A program made the position numbers and the translations under genes. From Lonicera japonica (Eukaryota; Streptophyta; Magnoliopsida; Dipsacales; Caprifoliaceae): a stretch of 64,000 nucleotides of DNA. Positions 1 to 11,929 of the stretch are shown piece by piece (position 1 is the stretch's first letter; each line of letters begins with the position of its first letter). The notes under the pieces are model-generated. The model was not told the origin of the DNA and made no database searches. It saw only the letters and a list, made by a program, of their open reading frames with translations. The stretch covers positions 372,001 through 436,000 of the forward strand of contig JAKCWG010000718.1 of the NCBI GenBank assembly GCA_021464415.1, in the 5' to 3' direction.

Positions 1-245
1 TGCTAAATGCATCTAGCACTCCAACCAGAAGGTGCTAAATACATTTAGCACCACCACCTGGACAGCAACAAGAAGGTGCTAAATGCATTTAGCACCACCT
101 GAACAGGTGCTAAATGCATTTAGTGCTAAATGCATTTAGTACCACCTGGACAGCAAGCAGGTGGACAGCAACCAACACTACCTAGACAGCAAGCAGAAGG
201 TGCTAAATTAACAACTAGAATGTGCTAAAATGATTTTAGCACCAT
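1..245. repeat. Array of short palindromes (TGCTAAATGCATTTAGCA type)
   Basis: Five to six copies of a palindrome with core TGCTAAATGCATTTAGCA are separated by short spacers containing CCACCTGGACAGCAA-like words. Copies are degenerate toward both ends and the array runs off the left edge. Clusters of short direct and inverted words like this are typical of subterminal regions of plant DNA transposons (CACTA or Mutator type), but no terminal repeat or target duplication is visible. Confidence 0.7.
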
Positions 246-661
246 TACGAAATATAGAATAACAAAATTGATGAAATCAACATTTACTCTATTTATATAT
301 GTGTATATATATATGGATCGACGTTGGGTTCGTAAAAAAAAATTAGTTACGATCAGAAATTTTTTTCAATATCCCGCTAGGCTGTCGAAATTGGTCGATT
401 TCGATAGCAAAACGACCTCTGATCGTCTTGATTTACGCGATGATAGAGTAACTTTGTCTTCTGAACAACATATTCGAAAATCATCTAAATCCAGCGATTC
501 AATCAAAAGTTATATTTGTTTAATGATTGCCCCTGCAAAAAAAAAGAAGAAGATGAAGATGAGAACGGTGCTCCTCTCGGCGATACGATCGGAGAGTCAA
601 GTGGTGGTGGTGGTGGAGGAGGTGAGATAGTTGGTTAGAGCTGAGGTTGGTCGTTGATTTT

Positions 662-697
<36 letters not shown>

Positions 698-1677
698 AGG
701 TATTTGATTTTAGAGAGAGAGAAGAGAGAAGAAATAGGAACTTAAGAGAGAGAGAGAGAGAATTGTTATGTTTTAACATTAACTTGAACTAATTAGGGGT
801 ATATTTGTCCATCAACATTTATCATTTTCCTTAAAATAAATTAATATTATAAAAAGTGTCCTTATTATAAAACCAAATTATGAAATTAGTACCACTTCTC
901 TTTATTAAACATGAGTCCGTCCTTAGAGTTATAAAATATTATGAAGCGAGACCCTATAACCCATTATCTCTTCATCTTATTTCAAATTTAACCATGATCT
1001 ATTAACAATATATTAAATTAAATTACATTCATTTCTTTTTCTTTTCTTCTTTCTATTCAAACAGAATTTATTTTCATTTTATTATTTCCATCCTTAGTTA
1101 TCCAAACAGTAGACTTGGCTCTCTTGCATTATCCTTCCATCCAATTTTGTCCGATGGGATATAGCTCAAGGTCCAAACGGATGAATATTTTCACGAAACT
1201 TGGTTCCATAGTAAAGAGATCATGTGCACTAAATTCAATCAAAAAACTCAAACCGCAAGTACGTGTACTAAAAATTTGATACATATGTTCATTTTCAACC
1301 ATTAAAATTTTAGAAAATCATTTCACCCACTTATAGTTTTATTTTTTAATAACATTTAATGAAATTAGTCTGCTCATTATCAAAATTATTTCTATTAAAT
1401 TTATAAAAAATTCATCTATTTAAATGTTGAATTAAAACCCATTCAACAAAATTAAATAAAAGAAGTAATGGAGGGAGCCTACCCCAAACAACCGTAACAT
1501 TAAACTCATTCCTCTTCCCTCGCTCTGGTCCATTCGGTCTCCATCTAATTAACTATGTGTCTATCTCCATCCCGTTTCATCCAAAGGGACCGGAAGTATA
1601 AGGCTGCCGAAGCATACGGCTGCCAACAGAGATTTTCCACGATTGAAAATCGGGGTTTCTAAGAAGGAAGGAAAAAA
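246..1677. other. Intergenic DNA with a GA microsatellite
   Basis: No convincing gene is seen. A (GA)n tract lies near 666-694, with a second GA-rich stretch near 710-760. The rest is AT-rich. The last 150 bases precede the F-box start codon and probably hold its promoter and 5' UTR, but no clear TATA position could be fixed. Confidence 0.5.
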
Positions 1678-3743
1678 ATGAACAAAATGTGGAACAATTT
1701 ACCCGCGGAAGTTTTTAGCGAAATCCTCCGCAGAATCCCCTTAAAGACTCTGCTGCAATGCACAAGTGTCTGCAAATCATGGTACTCTCTCATTACTTCC
1801 CCTATTTTCATTGCCACACATCTCAATCGACCAATCTCAAGTTACCAATCTCGCCTATTAATCGTTAGGCAGTTGAGAGAATTGAGTATTAAATTTAATT
1901 GGACAGAGCACTACTCTTTATGTTGGAAAATAATGTACTGCTGAATCTAAAATAGATAAGGTAGAGAGTACACCGGGTTGAGTCGCGGACTAAGTCGCTC
2001 TCTTTAAGACGTTTCGCGGCTCTGCCCGGAATTGTGCTAGCAGTTCAGATTATGCCACGCCGTCCCCAGGATGAAACAGCCCAGATACCCTCTGTACGAT
2101 TGATTTGCACTTATTCAACCGCTCGACAATAACACTCTTTTAATTGCTCGGGATCGAATTTTTTTTTTTTTTTTTTTTTTTTTACCGCCGGAGGCTAAAA
2201 ATTTTTCTGCCGGAAAATATTTTTGTAGATAGATCTCTCTTCGTTTTGTTCTCTGCGAGTGTATATTTTTGAAAGCTATTTTTGGATCCGTTTAAAGGGG
2301 AAAGCGTTGAGACAAACAAACACCTTTCCGGAAAATCCGCAAGAAAACATGGAGGAAAGTAGAGGAGCGTGTTGGAGGAAATCATGGGAGCGTGCAAGAA
2401 AACACGGAGGGAAATAATTGAGCCTTGTCCCATTTTTTAATTTTTATTTAATAAATAAAATTCTTTAAATGTATTTTGTATAAAAAGATAATACACTACG
2501 CAAGACAAGCCCAAAGCCCGAGACCGAGCCAGAGACCGGGCCGGTCGGCGCGCGTGTGGTGAACCACATTCATCCAAGTCCTCACCCAATAGCACAAAAG
2601 TCTAATGCCCAAAGGGCTCAAGCCCTTAAGCAAATTCTTCCATATATAAACCCATGAAAGGTTTTATATCTCTCCTATGTGGGACTTGGGATAACATCAC
2701 ATCAACCATCACATCACATTAAATCACCTTGTCTTGGTTTTATTTTTCTTTAAATACACAAAAACTCCAACACTTTACACTTGGATAATGATACACTTGA
2801 TGAATTTGCTAAATTGGATTTCCCATTCGTTAGCAAAAATGGGTGCTTTAATATTGTTGGTATCTGCAAGGGATTAGTATGCTTGTCTGATGATCATGGA
2901 ACTAACACAGATTTAATCCTATGGAACCCCTCTCTTAAAAAATCAGTAAGCGTTCTGAATCCCAGCTTTGTATGCGAGTGGCATGGTCATTTCGGATTTG
3001 GAATCGACCCCGTAACAATTGACTACAAGATTGTGAGGCTTGCGTATCTCGATAAATATAGACCGCCAGTGGTAGAGCTTTTTGAGCTTAGTACTGGCTC
3101 TTGGCGAAATATTGATGCCGGCGACTTTGGTTACATTATTTTGCCTGGTGCTCAACAGGCCTTTTTGAATGGTGTAGTCCACTCGACTGGATATAATCCG
3201 AACAAGTCTGGTGGTAGTTTGCATATTCTGATCGTGTCATTCGACCTGAGAAATGAGTCGCTAGGTGTTGTACAGGTGCCTCCTTGTGTACAAGAAGACC
3301 GGGACCATTGGTTCATGCGTGTCACAGTATTTGGAGAAAGGCTTGCTTTTTTGCATTCTGATGGAGATCGTTCTTGGGGCCTATGGGTGATGAAGGAGTA
3401 TGGTGTAGAAAGCTCATGGACAAAGCAGTTCACTATTGAGGGTTCGCAGAGACCAACTTACTTTAGAGAGAATGGTGATATCTTATTGGAGGTAAGAGAT
3501 GTGTATTCTGGCGGGTGGGATTTGGTTTCCTATGATCTTAAAAGTAAATTGATCAAGAATCTCGACAAATTTGGAACGATATGTTCATTCAATGTAGATA
3601 CTTACAAGGAGAGCCTTGTCTTAGTTAAGGGCTTAAATGAAGTTTTGGGTAGGAAGGAAAATTCTGGTGGTGCAGCCACTTGTGAGGAGACATCCATCAT
3701 GCCTAAAGAAGAAAATGAAGTTAAGGGGAAGAGAAAAATTTAA
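1678..3743 (+). pseudogene. F-box protein gene (F-box plus F-box-associated domain), split by a solo LTR
   Basis: The first part (1678-1920, 81 codons) encodes an N-terminal F-box: LPAEVFSEILRRIPLKTLLQ followed by CTSVCKSWYSLI, the typical SKP1-binding fold of SCF ubiquitin ligases. The second part (from 2778 to the stop at 3743, about 322 codons) encodes an F-box-associated beta-propeller-like domain with ICKGLVCL, LILWNPSLKK and FGFGIDP motifs, as in plant F-box/kelch proteins. An 852-bp insertion (1921-2772) flanked by the duplicated target CTTTA separates the parts and brings a stop codon at 1942. Outside the insertion the frame is continuous, and the combined length of about 400 residues is normal for the family. 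The gene therefore looks recently broken. The specific substrate cannot be told. Its 3' half and downstream DNA recur at 40454 onward. Confidence 0.85.
1921..2772 (+). mobile_element. Solo LTR inserted in the F-box coding exon
   Basis: The 852-bp insertion begins TGTTGGA and ends TCCAACA, a perfect short inverted terminal repeat of the LTR type. It is flanked on both sides by CTTTA (1916-1920 and 2773-2777), a 5-bp target duplication. It carries a run of T at about 2160-2182 and a TATA-like ATATATAAA near 2642. No gag or pol coding is present, so it is best read as a solo LTR. A TRIM-type miniature element is possible. Confidence 0.8.
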
Positions 3744-6700
3744 AGCACGAGTGAAGGAGGAATAACAAGAATATGCAAGGTACAAAGATGCAATATGCCG
3801 CATACTATGGAATGTTTATTGCTTGGGTCCAATGTTTAAAGTATTTTCTTTTATAGACATATGGATGTTCAAGTACAATCGTGCAATAGTATATTGTTGA
3901 GTGGCTTGTTTGGGTGTCATGTGTGGGTGAATTATATGCTAAATGAAATATTATATTAGACTTCAATGTTCTATTCACACGTCTTCCAATTAGTATTAAA
4001 TAGAGCAAACATTGACAATACTTATTGTAACACTACTTGATGTCTCGTGTGAGTGGGTGGGATTTTGTTTTTCAAGGTTGTGTTGGGATTGGAGGAACAA
4101 ATTGTGCGTGGCACACTATCTGCTAACGGGGTAGTAAAAACAGTTAACCTTCATACGAGATAATATTTTAGGTAACTTAGATTTGTTTAGTTAATTCATA
4201 AAGGTTTGAATTGGAAAATTTTCCTTTCAGTTGTAATTTGTAAATCATAATTATGAAAAACATTAGATGTATCCAGAAGAGTAGCACCTAGCTGGCTACT
4301 AAATTACCAAGATCTATACCAGACATAGTGGAACTTTTTGACATAGTAATTTTTCCCAAGTATTTGGTGTTCTGGTGCAGAAACTGAAGAGGGCAATACG
4401 TGTTGCGTCTTGTGAAGCGTTTAGTTACTGGCGAAGATTAGGACTGTAAGGAGTTGGCTCGTATTGATTTTGTGTTGGGTTAAGATTGCTCAACTTGTAC
4501 CCAATTTGTTTTTAGTCATGAATAGTAAGTCATTGCGTCATGTATATAGCTGGTTGATATTGTGTGCAACTCAGTTTTTTTAATAATGTCTAGCTGATTA
4601 TCCCGTTTATGACTTGTAAGGCTTTACCCAAGTTTACTAACTGCATTTCATGTGGGTGTCGGCTTAGCGAGTTCAATTATTGAAATTTGACAAGCTGTGA
4701 TGGATCAAACATAACTCTTTCCTTTTATGTGTTGATGTTAAGACGGGAGGACTATTCCCATTTCCTAATAAAATTTCACTCTAGTCCTTGACTAGAGTTT
4801 GGAAAAAAATAAATTAAATTGCATATAAACGAATGAATTATAGAACTTTGGGTGTCAGCATTGTGTCAATAAAATTTTATGGTGTCTTTGTACCGTCATT
4901 TTTATTTTTGGCAGCATGTTGCGTGAGTACAGTGGAAGAGTAATAGTCGCAGTCTGGTCGCAGCTTTTATTCACCTATTAATTTTATATGTGAACTGTGA
5001 CAGAATCAAATTCAAAGAAAATTTAGTTTTTCCTCATTTCTTATCCAAAAAGAAATTTAGTTTTTCCTCACTGCTTATCCAAAAAGAAATTTAGTTTGCG
5101 GTGTTCCAAAAAGAAATTTTGCGGTGTTCCTTCGTTTAATGAGTTGTTGTAACCTAACTCCGTACAATTTCTTTGAACCTCAGGGGGAGAAATTGCGTTT
5201 GTCGTCCTTACATTTTCTTTAGATAAATGACAACCGTATCATGAAAGAGAACAAAGACCGTAGAAAAGGGGGAATAAAGGTTTTTTTTTTCTCTTTTTTT
5301 TTTTTTGGGAGGGGGGAGGGGGTGGTTACCATTATCTTAAGTTATTTTTAAATGCACTTTATTCCATACTGCGAAAAGGCCAATAATGTTAGGAAAAAGT
5401 TACAATTAATCAAAAGCGGTCACTATAATGTCCATGGATCAAATTTTAACCGGATCATCCTATATCTGATCTTATTTTTAAGAAAAATAATTCAATCTGA
5501 TCTGATCCGATCCGATAATTCGATGGATTGTTAATAGTCAAAACATCTTTGATTTTGTAACCTTAATATCTCTAGTCCGATAATCCTGTCCGAATTTTAT
5601 GAAATAACTTTCTTTTTTTAACTACAGAAAAATAAGTAAATAATATAGCTTTGAACAACAAACAATGAAATGAATTAAAAAAAATCATAAAAGAGGTAAA
5701 TATCAGCCTAGACACTGTTTTTGTAGTAACAAAACAAACTAAAAACGAAAATGAGTGTTCCTAGTCACCAATGATCATTTAGTTCAATCAACTTGATATA
5801 TATACATTATATGTTGTAAATATAAAATATATACTGTATGACATCAAATTGGATTAGATTGTTAACTCATTAGATATGTCCAAATCCATATTTGATTCAA
5901 TTGATTATCAAATTAGCATATTCGGATCATAATCGGATTATTAGATTGAAATTCTAAATCTATATCCAATAAAATACGTTGGATTCAGATTAAAATTTGA
6001 TCCATTGGCAAGTCTAGCTGTCACCAATTCTAGAGATGGCAGATTATTTTATAATATTTTTTTTAAAAAAACACACATAATATAATAAGACAAACTCAAC
6101 AATCAACCCAAAAACAAAAACAAATAAAATCAATTTTTAGTTAAGCCGACGCTATTCAAATAAATTTTCTCACATTAATTTATATAAAAAAGAGTCATTT
6201 TTTAAACTCGACTTGGGCCCCCAAACCTTGTGGCCGACCTTGTTTATTGCTAAACCGCTACATAATCTTCTTTTACTTTTGTTTTAATTACATGGATATA
6301 ATTGTACATGCATTGTGTGTGCTTGTAATTTCAATCAAAATAAAACCTCATCTTTTACATAAATTTAAAATTATGTAGGTACAGTTGCTCGCACATTGCT
6401 TGTGTTTCTATTCTAGTTGAGATGAGAGAACATATTTAAATGTGATATACTTCCTTGGTATAAAAAAAGAAAATACGTACTGTAACTTTTAATTTGGTAC
6501 ATTTTAATTGAAAAAATTAATTTCAGCGTAATAACTGATCAAATACACCAAACATTCTATTGTGTGATATAGTACATCGATTACATATTATAGCGGAAAT
6601 AAAATAATTAGGATCCAGTCAACGAGTTTGAAATTTTTTTTTTAGATGCAATCCCTCAACTTTTTTATTGTTAAACAACGTAGTTCTCGTAGATACTATA

Positions 6701-6886
6701 TTTTTTGTTATGGAATGCTATCCATAACTACACATGACCAAAAACTAAAAAGAGCATGTTTACAAATATTAAAACAAAAATTATATGGAGAGAGAGAGAG
6801 ATGTCTGCAACGAAATGCGAAGTTGTGGAAGTCCCAACCTAGCTAGGGAAGAGCTGTATATATGCCGCCATGGTAAGCAATGGACT
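3144..6886. repeat. Segmental duplication, copy 1 (about 3.7 kb)
   Basis: From CCTGGTGCTCAACAGG in the F-box exon to CAATGGACT, this block matches 40454-49737 at high identity once the copia insertion there is removed. It includes the 3' half of the F-box gene and about 3.1 kb of AT-rich non-coding DNA. It lacks about 440 bp that copy 2 has between the words ATAAAGGT and TTTGAATTGG (near 4207 here). A poly-T/poly-G tract lies at about 5281-5325. No gene was recognised in 3744-6886. Confidence 0.85.
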
Positions 6887-7051
6887 AGAGGTCACCCATT
6901 CTTCTATGCATGTGCTAGCTCAAAGGAAAAAAAATGTCTTTGTATTTATGACTTTAACTAGCACTAGTGGTGATTAAAGAGAAAAGAACAAAAGTGAGGG
7001 AGAAAAAGAAAAATGGGTTGGGTTTTAGAATAAGAATTGGGTCAGTCAAAA

Positions 7052-7314
7052 TGTAGTGAATGGTGGTCTATGAGAGGGGTAAAATAGTCTTTTTCTTTAT
7101 TTTTCTTTTCCTTTATTTTTATTCTGTTGGAGAGCATGTGCTAGCATGTGACGAGGACTTTCTGCTAGAGAGAGAGGTCTATATAAATGTATTAGCTTCA
7201 TTTTATCAGTGATGAAAAAGAATGAATTAATTTCCTCATGAAATTAGGCTTTGTAGCGTAGATCCTACATTGATAATTCCGTAGAAAACCTTCAGTAGAG
7301 CTGGGTTTACTACA
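7052..7314 (+). repeat. Gypsy 5' LTR
   Basis: 263 bp, TGTAGTGAATGG to GGGTTTACTACA. A TATA-like CTATATAAAT near 7180 is the likely promoter of the element. It matches 14769-15031 with two mismatches near the ATGTGACGAGG word. Confidence 0.9.
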
Positions 7315-7317
7315 AAT

Positions 7318-7330
7318 TGGTATCAGAGCG
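7318..7330 (+). promoter_or_regulatory. Primer binding site (initiator Met-tRNA type)
   Basis: TGGTATCAGAGCG lies 3 bp after the 5' LTR and matches the usual plant retrotransposon primer site complementary to the 3' end of initiator methionine tRNA. Confidence 0.9.
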
Positions 7331-7362
7331 TTCATTCTCTGACCAAATTCCGATCATCCACC

Positions 7363-9015
7363 ATGGCCGATGGTACTAGACTTAAGGGAACAGAGGAACT
7401 GGCCAGAAAAAATGACGCTAGAATCACTGAGTTAGCCGATCAATTCAAGTCGTTGGAGGAGCAATTCACAGTGGACAGGGTATCTCGATCAACCTTCGAG
7501 GAGAGAATGGAGCGCAGGTTCGATGAGCTTCTCAAAACCTTCAACGATAACCTTGGCAAAGGAAGTGTGCAAGGAAGGGCAGTTAGTCCCGAGACAGTTG
7601 CATTTCGAAACGGCAATGGCAGATCCTTTACCCAACATACCAGATCTGAGGATATAAGCAATTGGACTTCCACTAGTGCTGGTAATTATGCCAAACAACC
7701 TAAAGTTAATTTTCCTTCTTTTGACGGCACCAATCCCAGAAATTGGGTGAGGAAATGTAAGAAATATTTTAACATTCATCCATTAAATGATGCTCAAAAG
7801 ATGGATATGGTTAGTTTACATGTAGAAGGTAGAGCTGATACATGGCTACATGATTATCAAGAGAGCCATACCAGTATAACTTGGGATCAGTTTGTGATTG
7901 ACTTGTTTGATCGGTTTCAAGAGGGAGGGCATGCTAATATCGTTGGGGAATTTAACAAATTGGCTCAGAATGGTTCAGTTGATGAATATCAAGAGAGTTT
8001 TGAAGAGTTGAAAGCCTATATGGTAGCCATGCACAGATCTTTAGATGAAAAGTATTTTATATCCAGCTTTGTCAGTGGCCTCAAGGAGGAAATAGCAAAA
8101 ATGGTTTTAATGTTACATCCCAGTTCTCTCACACAGGCATTCTATATGGCAAAAATGCAAGAGAGTCTTATTGAAGCTGCTAGTAAAAGATCCAAATCGG
8201 TTTCAAAATCCCATAATTATAGCGGTACTAACTACTTTTCTAGTAATAAGGAAAGTAGTTCCACAAGAACAAGCCAGGTATTGCCTGAAACAAATACCTA
8301 TGTTAAGTCTGTTGGCACTACTGCAGTTAAACCTGGCATTGTGAATTCTCCAAACATCAAAAGGTTGACTTATGCCGAAATGAGAGCTCGAAGGGAAAAG
8401 GGGCTATGCTACAATTGTGAGGAGGTGTTTAAGCCTGGCCACAAGTGCAAGTCCCATAAATTTTTTATGCTAGCTGGTGAAGAGGAAGATGAGGAAGAAA
8501 CCATGGGAGGTGATAAAATCGAAGAGGAGAAAGGGGTGGAGATCTCATTGCATGCACTTACTGGATGTGTAAACCATAGCACACTACAAATTCAAGGCAA
8601 GGTAAAAAAATGCCCAATCACCATCTTACTGGATAGTGGAAGTACACATAGTTTCATTGACCCCCACACTGTTCAGCAAGCTGGAATTACTACCACTCCT
8701 ACTGGGAAATTAACTGTTACAGTGGCAGACGGTAATGCTCTTACCAGTACAGCTGTCTGCCCAAAGTTGAAATGGACCATGCAAGGCCAAGAATATGAAG
8801 CAGAAGTGCGGGTATTACCTTTAAGAAGCTGTGATATGGTGTTAGGAGTGGATTGGATGAAAGAGTTTAGTCCTATCTCTTTTGACTTCAAAAAACTCAC
8901 TCTCTCATTTTATAAAAAAGGGAAGAAGGTGGTGTTGAAGGGTAGGGACGAATCAGGTTCTTTGCAGGCCATGTCAGGCATAGAATTCAAAAAGACTATT
9001 TTACCCCTCTCATAG
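7363..9015 (+). CDS. Gypsy gag and aspartic protease
   Basis: A 550-codon ORF starting just after the primer site. Residues 1-90 are charged and probably coiled-coil. The middle holds the retrotransposon gag core (FDGTNPRNWVRKCKKYF, then WDQFVIDLFDRF). A CCHC-type zinc knuckle starts near residue 349 (CYNCEEVFKPGHKCK). A retropepsin domain follows with catalytic LLDSGSTHSF near residue 424 and the flap/ending motif LGVDWM. The products would form virus-like particles and mature the polyprotein in the cytoplasm. The ORF ends where the linker and the N-terminal part of reverse transcriptase should follow; that stretch is missing, so the element looks internally deleted. Confidence 0.9.
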   Translation: MADGTRLKGTEELARKNDARITELADQFKSLEEQFTVDRVSRSTFEERMERRFDELLKTFNDNLGKGSVQGRAVSPETVAFRNGNGRSFTQHTRSEDISNWTSTSAGNYAKQPKVNFPSFDGTNPRNWVRKCKKYFNIHPLNDAQKMDMVSLHVEGRADTWLHDYQESHTSITWDQFVIDLFDRFQEGGHANIVGEFNKLAQNGSVDEYQESFEELKAYMVAMHRSLDEKYFISSFVSGLKEEIAKMVLMLHPSSLTQAFYMAKMQESLIEAASKRSKSVSKSHNYSGTNYFSSNKESSSTRTSQVLPETNTYVKSVGTTAVKPGIVNSPNIKRLTYAEMRARREKGLCYNCEEVFKPGHKCKSHKFFMLAGEEEDEEETMGGDKIEEEKGVEISLHALTGCVNHSTLQIQGKVKKCPITILLDSGSTHSFIDPHTVQQAGITTTPTGKLTVTVADGNALTSTAVCPKLKWTMQGQEYEAEVRVLPLRSCDMVLGVDWMKEFSPISFDFKKLTLSFYKKGKKVVLKGRDESGSLQAMSGIEFKKTILPLS

Positions 9016-11533
9016 ACCACCATCAAAGATAAATACCCAATTCCTATGATAGAGGAGCTACTGGATGAATTAAATGGCGCTCAAGTGTTCTAAAAAATTG
9101 ACCTCAGGGCAGGTTATAATCAAGTGAGAGTGCACCCACCAGATATTTATAAAACTGCTTTTCGGACACATGTTGGTCATTTTGAGTTCAAAGTCATGCC
9201 ATTCGGTCTCACAAATGCACCTGCAACATTTCAAGCCCTTTTATTAATGTTTTTCAACCTTATCTCATAAAATTTGTATTGGTTTTTTTGATGATGTGCT
9301 TGTGTACAGTGCCAGCATGGATCTTCACCTCCAACATTTATCAATTGTGCTGCAATTACTTCGCGATCACCAACTTTATGCTAAACTATCCAAATGCTCT
9401 TTTGGCCAACCTCAAATCGAGTATTTGGGTCATCAGATTAGTAACAAAGGTGTGGCAGCAGATTATTTGAAAGTGGAAAGCATGCTTACGTGGCCGAAAC
9501 CAATGAATATTAAAGCATTACGTGGGTTTTTAGGACTCACCGGGTATTATAGGCGATTTGTGGCCGGTTATGGCATTCTAGCCCAGCCTCTCACTGATAT
9601 GTTAAAGAAAGGAAGGTTTCAATGGAATCCGCAAGCAGAAATTGCCTTTGAAAAGCTCAAGACTGCCATGGCCTCAACACCTGTTTTGGCTCTACCAAAT
9701 TTCACTATTCCTTTTGTGTTAGAAACTGATGCAAGCCTTAGTGGTGTGGGAGCGGTGTTAATGCAACAAGGGAGGCCATTATCCTATTTTAGTAAGGCAA
9801 TGGGACCCAAATTCAGAGTTCTCTCCACCTACGAGAAAGAGTTATTCGCCATTGTGTTGGCAATACAAAGGTGGAAATATTACTTGCTCAGCCATCATTT
9901 TATCATCCACACGGATCACCAAAGTATCAAGTATTTTTTGGAGCAAAGAATGTCAACTATGCTTCAACAAAAATGGGCTGCCAAACTTCTTGGTTATGAT
10001 TATGAGATACGATACAAGAAAGGGTCTGAAAACAGGGCAGCTGACGCTTTATCACGAAGGGAAGAAGGAAATGGTCAGTTGCACTTGCTTACAACCGTTA
10101 AACCTAAATGGATGGAAGAGGTAGAAGGCTCTTACAAGCATGACACCCACTGGACTGCTGTAATTAGTCAATATATGGTGGATCCTTCAAGTCTGCCACA
10201 ACATTCTTTCAAAGATAGCATACTCAGATACAAGGGCCGTTTGTGTATAGGCGGCCATGGGGATTTGAAACAGAAGCTAATGGGTTTGCTACATGATTCC
10301 GCTGAAGGAGGCCATGTGGGAATTCAAGGCACCTACTCGAAAGCCAAAGCTTATTTCTATTGGCCTCAGATGAAAAAAGAACTAAAGGCTTATGTATTGG
10401 CTTGTGATATATGCCAACGTAATAAAGGCCTAAACACTCCACCTGCAGGCTTGTTGCAACCCCTTCCTATTCCAGACCAGGCTTGGAAACATATCACCAC
10501 GGATTTCATTGAAGGCCTTCCAAAATCAGACGGGAAGGAAGTCATTTTTGTAATAGTGGATAGACTCATTAAATATTCGCACTTTGTGGGTTTGTCTCAT
10601 CCTTTTACTGCGGCTACTGTGGCTAAGGTGTTCCTAGATCAAGTGCATAAACTCCATGGCTTACCGGAATCAATTATCTCCGATAGAGACTCTCTCTTTT
10701 TGAGTTCTTTTTGGCAGGAGCTATTCAAATTGCTTGGCACTAAGCTCCAGTTCAGCTCAGCCTACCATCCCCAAACTGATGGTCAAACTGAAAGGATCAA
10801 TAGTTGCTTAGAAACTTATCTGAGATGTATGGTGGGACATAGACCGAAGAGTTGGCATCACTGGCTATCCTTGGCTGAGTGGTGGTTCAATACTCACTAT
10901 CACTCTCGCCTTAAAATGACGCCTTTTCAACTTTTGTATGGCTATTTCCCACCATTACAAGGGTGTTTTGTTCCTGTTGGATCTTCAGTAGCTTCAGTGG
11001 AGGATTTATTGCAGCAACGAAATTTGGTCCTTCAGTTAGCCAAAGAAAGTTTGGAGTTAGCTCAAGAGAGGATGAAGGTTTATGCTGATAAAGGTCGAAC
11101 TGATAGACATTTTGAGGTTGGAGACTGGGTCTATCTTCGGTTACAACCTTATAGACAATCTTCAGTGGCACTTAGACGGAATTTAAAACTAGCTGCAAGG
11201 TACTTTGGTCCTTTTCAAATCATAGCTAAAGTTGGAGTTGTTGCCTATAGGCTCAAACTACCTGCCACCTCCAAAATTCATCCGGTTTTTCATGTGTCAC
11301 AACTCAAGCAAAAGGTGGGCCAACACATCACTCCATCCACTACACTGCCTTATGCTGATGATGAAGGTCAGTTAAGAGTTGAACCTATGGCTGTTTTGAA
11401 TAGACGTTTGATTAAAAGGCACAACAAACATGTGGTACAATTGCTTATCCAATGGTCCAATGCTGCACCTGAAGACTCCACGTGGGAAGATTGGGACTTT
11501 ATTCATCAGACTTTTCCTACTTTCAATCCTTGA
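9016..11533 (+). pseudogene. Gypsy pol: partial reverse transcriptase, RNase H, integrase, chromodomain-like end
   Basis: Right after the gag-protease stop the frame resumes inside reverse transcriptase (KDKYPIP), so about the first third of that domain is absent. There is an in-frame stop near 9091 and a frameshift near 9245. From there an open frame covers the FFDD catalytic motif, RNase H (ETDASLSGVGAV), an HHCC zinc domain ending CDICQRNK, the integrase core with its D, D and E residues (TTDFIEGLPK, ISDRDSLF, DGQTERINS), a GDWVYLRLQPY-type C-terminal region and a final chromodomain-like stretch (IQWSNAAPEDSTWEDWDFI). This makes it a chromovirus-type Ty3/gypsy pol. It could not make active reverse transcriptase, so mobilisation must have used enzymes from another copy. 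Confidence 0.88.
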
Positions 11534-11595
11534 GGACAAGGATGTTAAAGGGGAGGGTAATGTAGTGAATGGTGGTCTATGAGAGGGGTAAAATA
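11534..11595 (+). other. Gypsy polypurine tract and first 35 bp of a gypsy LTR
   Basis: TTAAAGGGGAGGGTAA at 11545-11560 is the polypurine tract. The LTR start TGTAGTGAATGG begins at 11561 and matches the other LTRs to base 35 (GGGTAAAATA), then stops exactly where a copia LTR begins. Confidence 0.88.
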
Positions 11596-11916
11596 TGTTA
11601 GACTATATCACACTGCTGTCATTTTTCTGTAATTTGCTCAGCTGTATTTTTCTGTATGAATAGATGTACAAAAAGTCTAGGCATGTACAGAAAGTCAAGT
11701 ACAGAAAGTCTTAGATTTCAGAGTGATTTTAGGTAGGCATGTTCAGAAGTACAGAAAGTCTAGGCAATAGATTTCAGAGTGATTTTAGGTAGGCATGTTC
11801 AGAAAGTCAAAGTCTTTATTTGATTTCTGCTATAATTTCTGCTGTAATTATGGTAATGTTTTGCTATTTAATAAGAAGAAACTCTCCATTGAGAGGCATT
11901 CAGACCAAAATTGACA
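11596..11916 (+). repeat. Copia LTR inside the gypsy LTR fragment
   Basis: The sequence starts TGTTAGACTATATC and ends TTGACA directly before a primer binding site, so it is a complete LTR of about 321 bp. It holds internal tandem repeats built from TACAGAAAGTCTAGGCATGT and TTTCAGAGTGATTTTAGGTAGG. No matching copia 3' LTR exists in the window. The flanking AAATA would be the left target duplication of the original copia insertion. Confidence 0.8.
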
Positions 11917-11929
11917 TGGTATCAGAGCC
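11917..11929 (+). promoter_or_regulatory. Copia primer binding site
   Basis: TGGTATCAGAGCC follows the copia LTR directly and matches the initiator Met-tRNA primer site. Confidence 0.85.

Noticed and set aside
1..245. CRISPR-like array
   Set aside because: Units overlap, spacers are themselves repeated and irregular, and the DNA is plant nuclear.
268..630. 120-codon open frame
   Set aside because: Composition is driven by poly-A and GA-rich DNA, no domain was recognised, and the start lies in a TATATG repeat.
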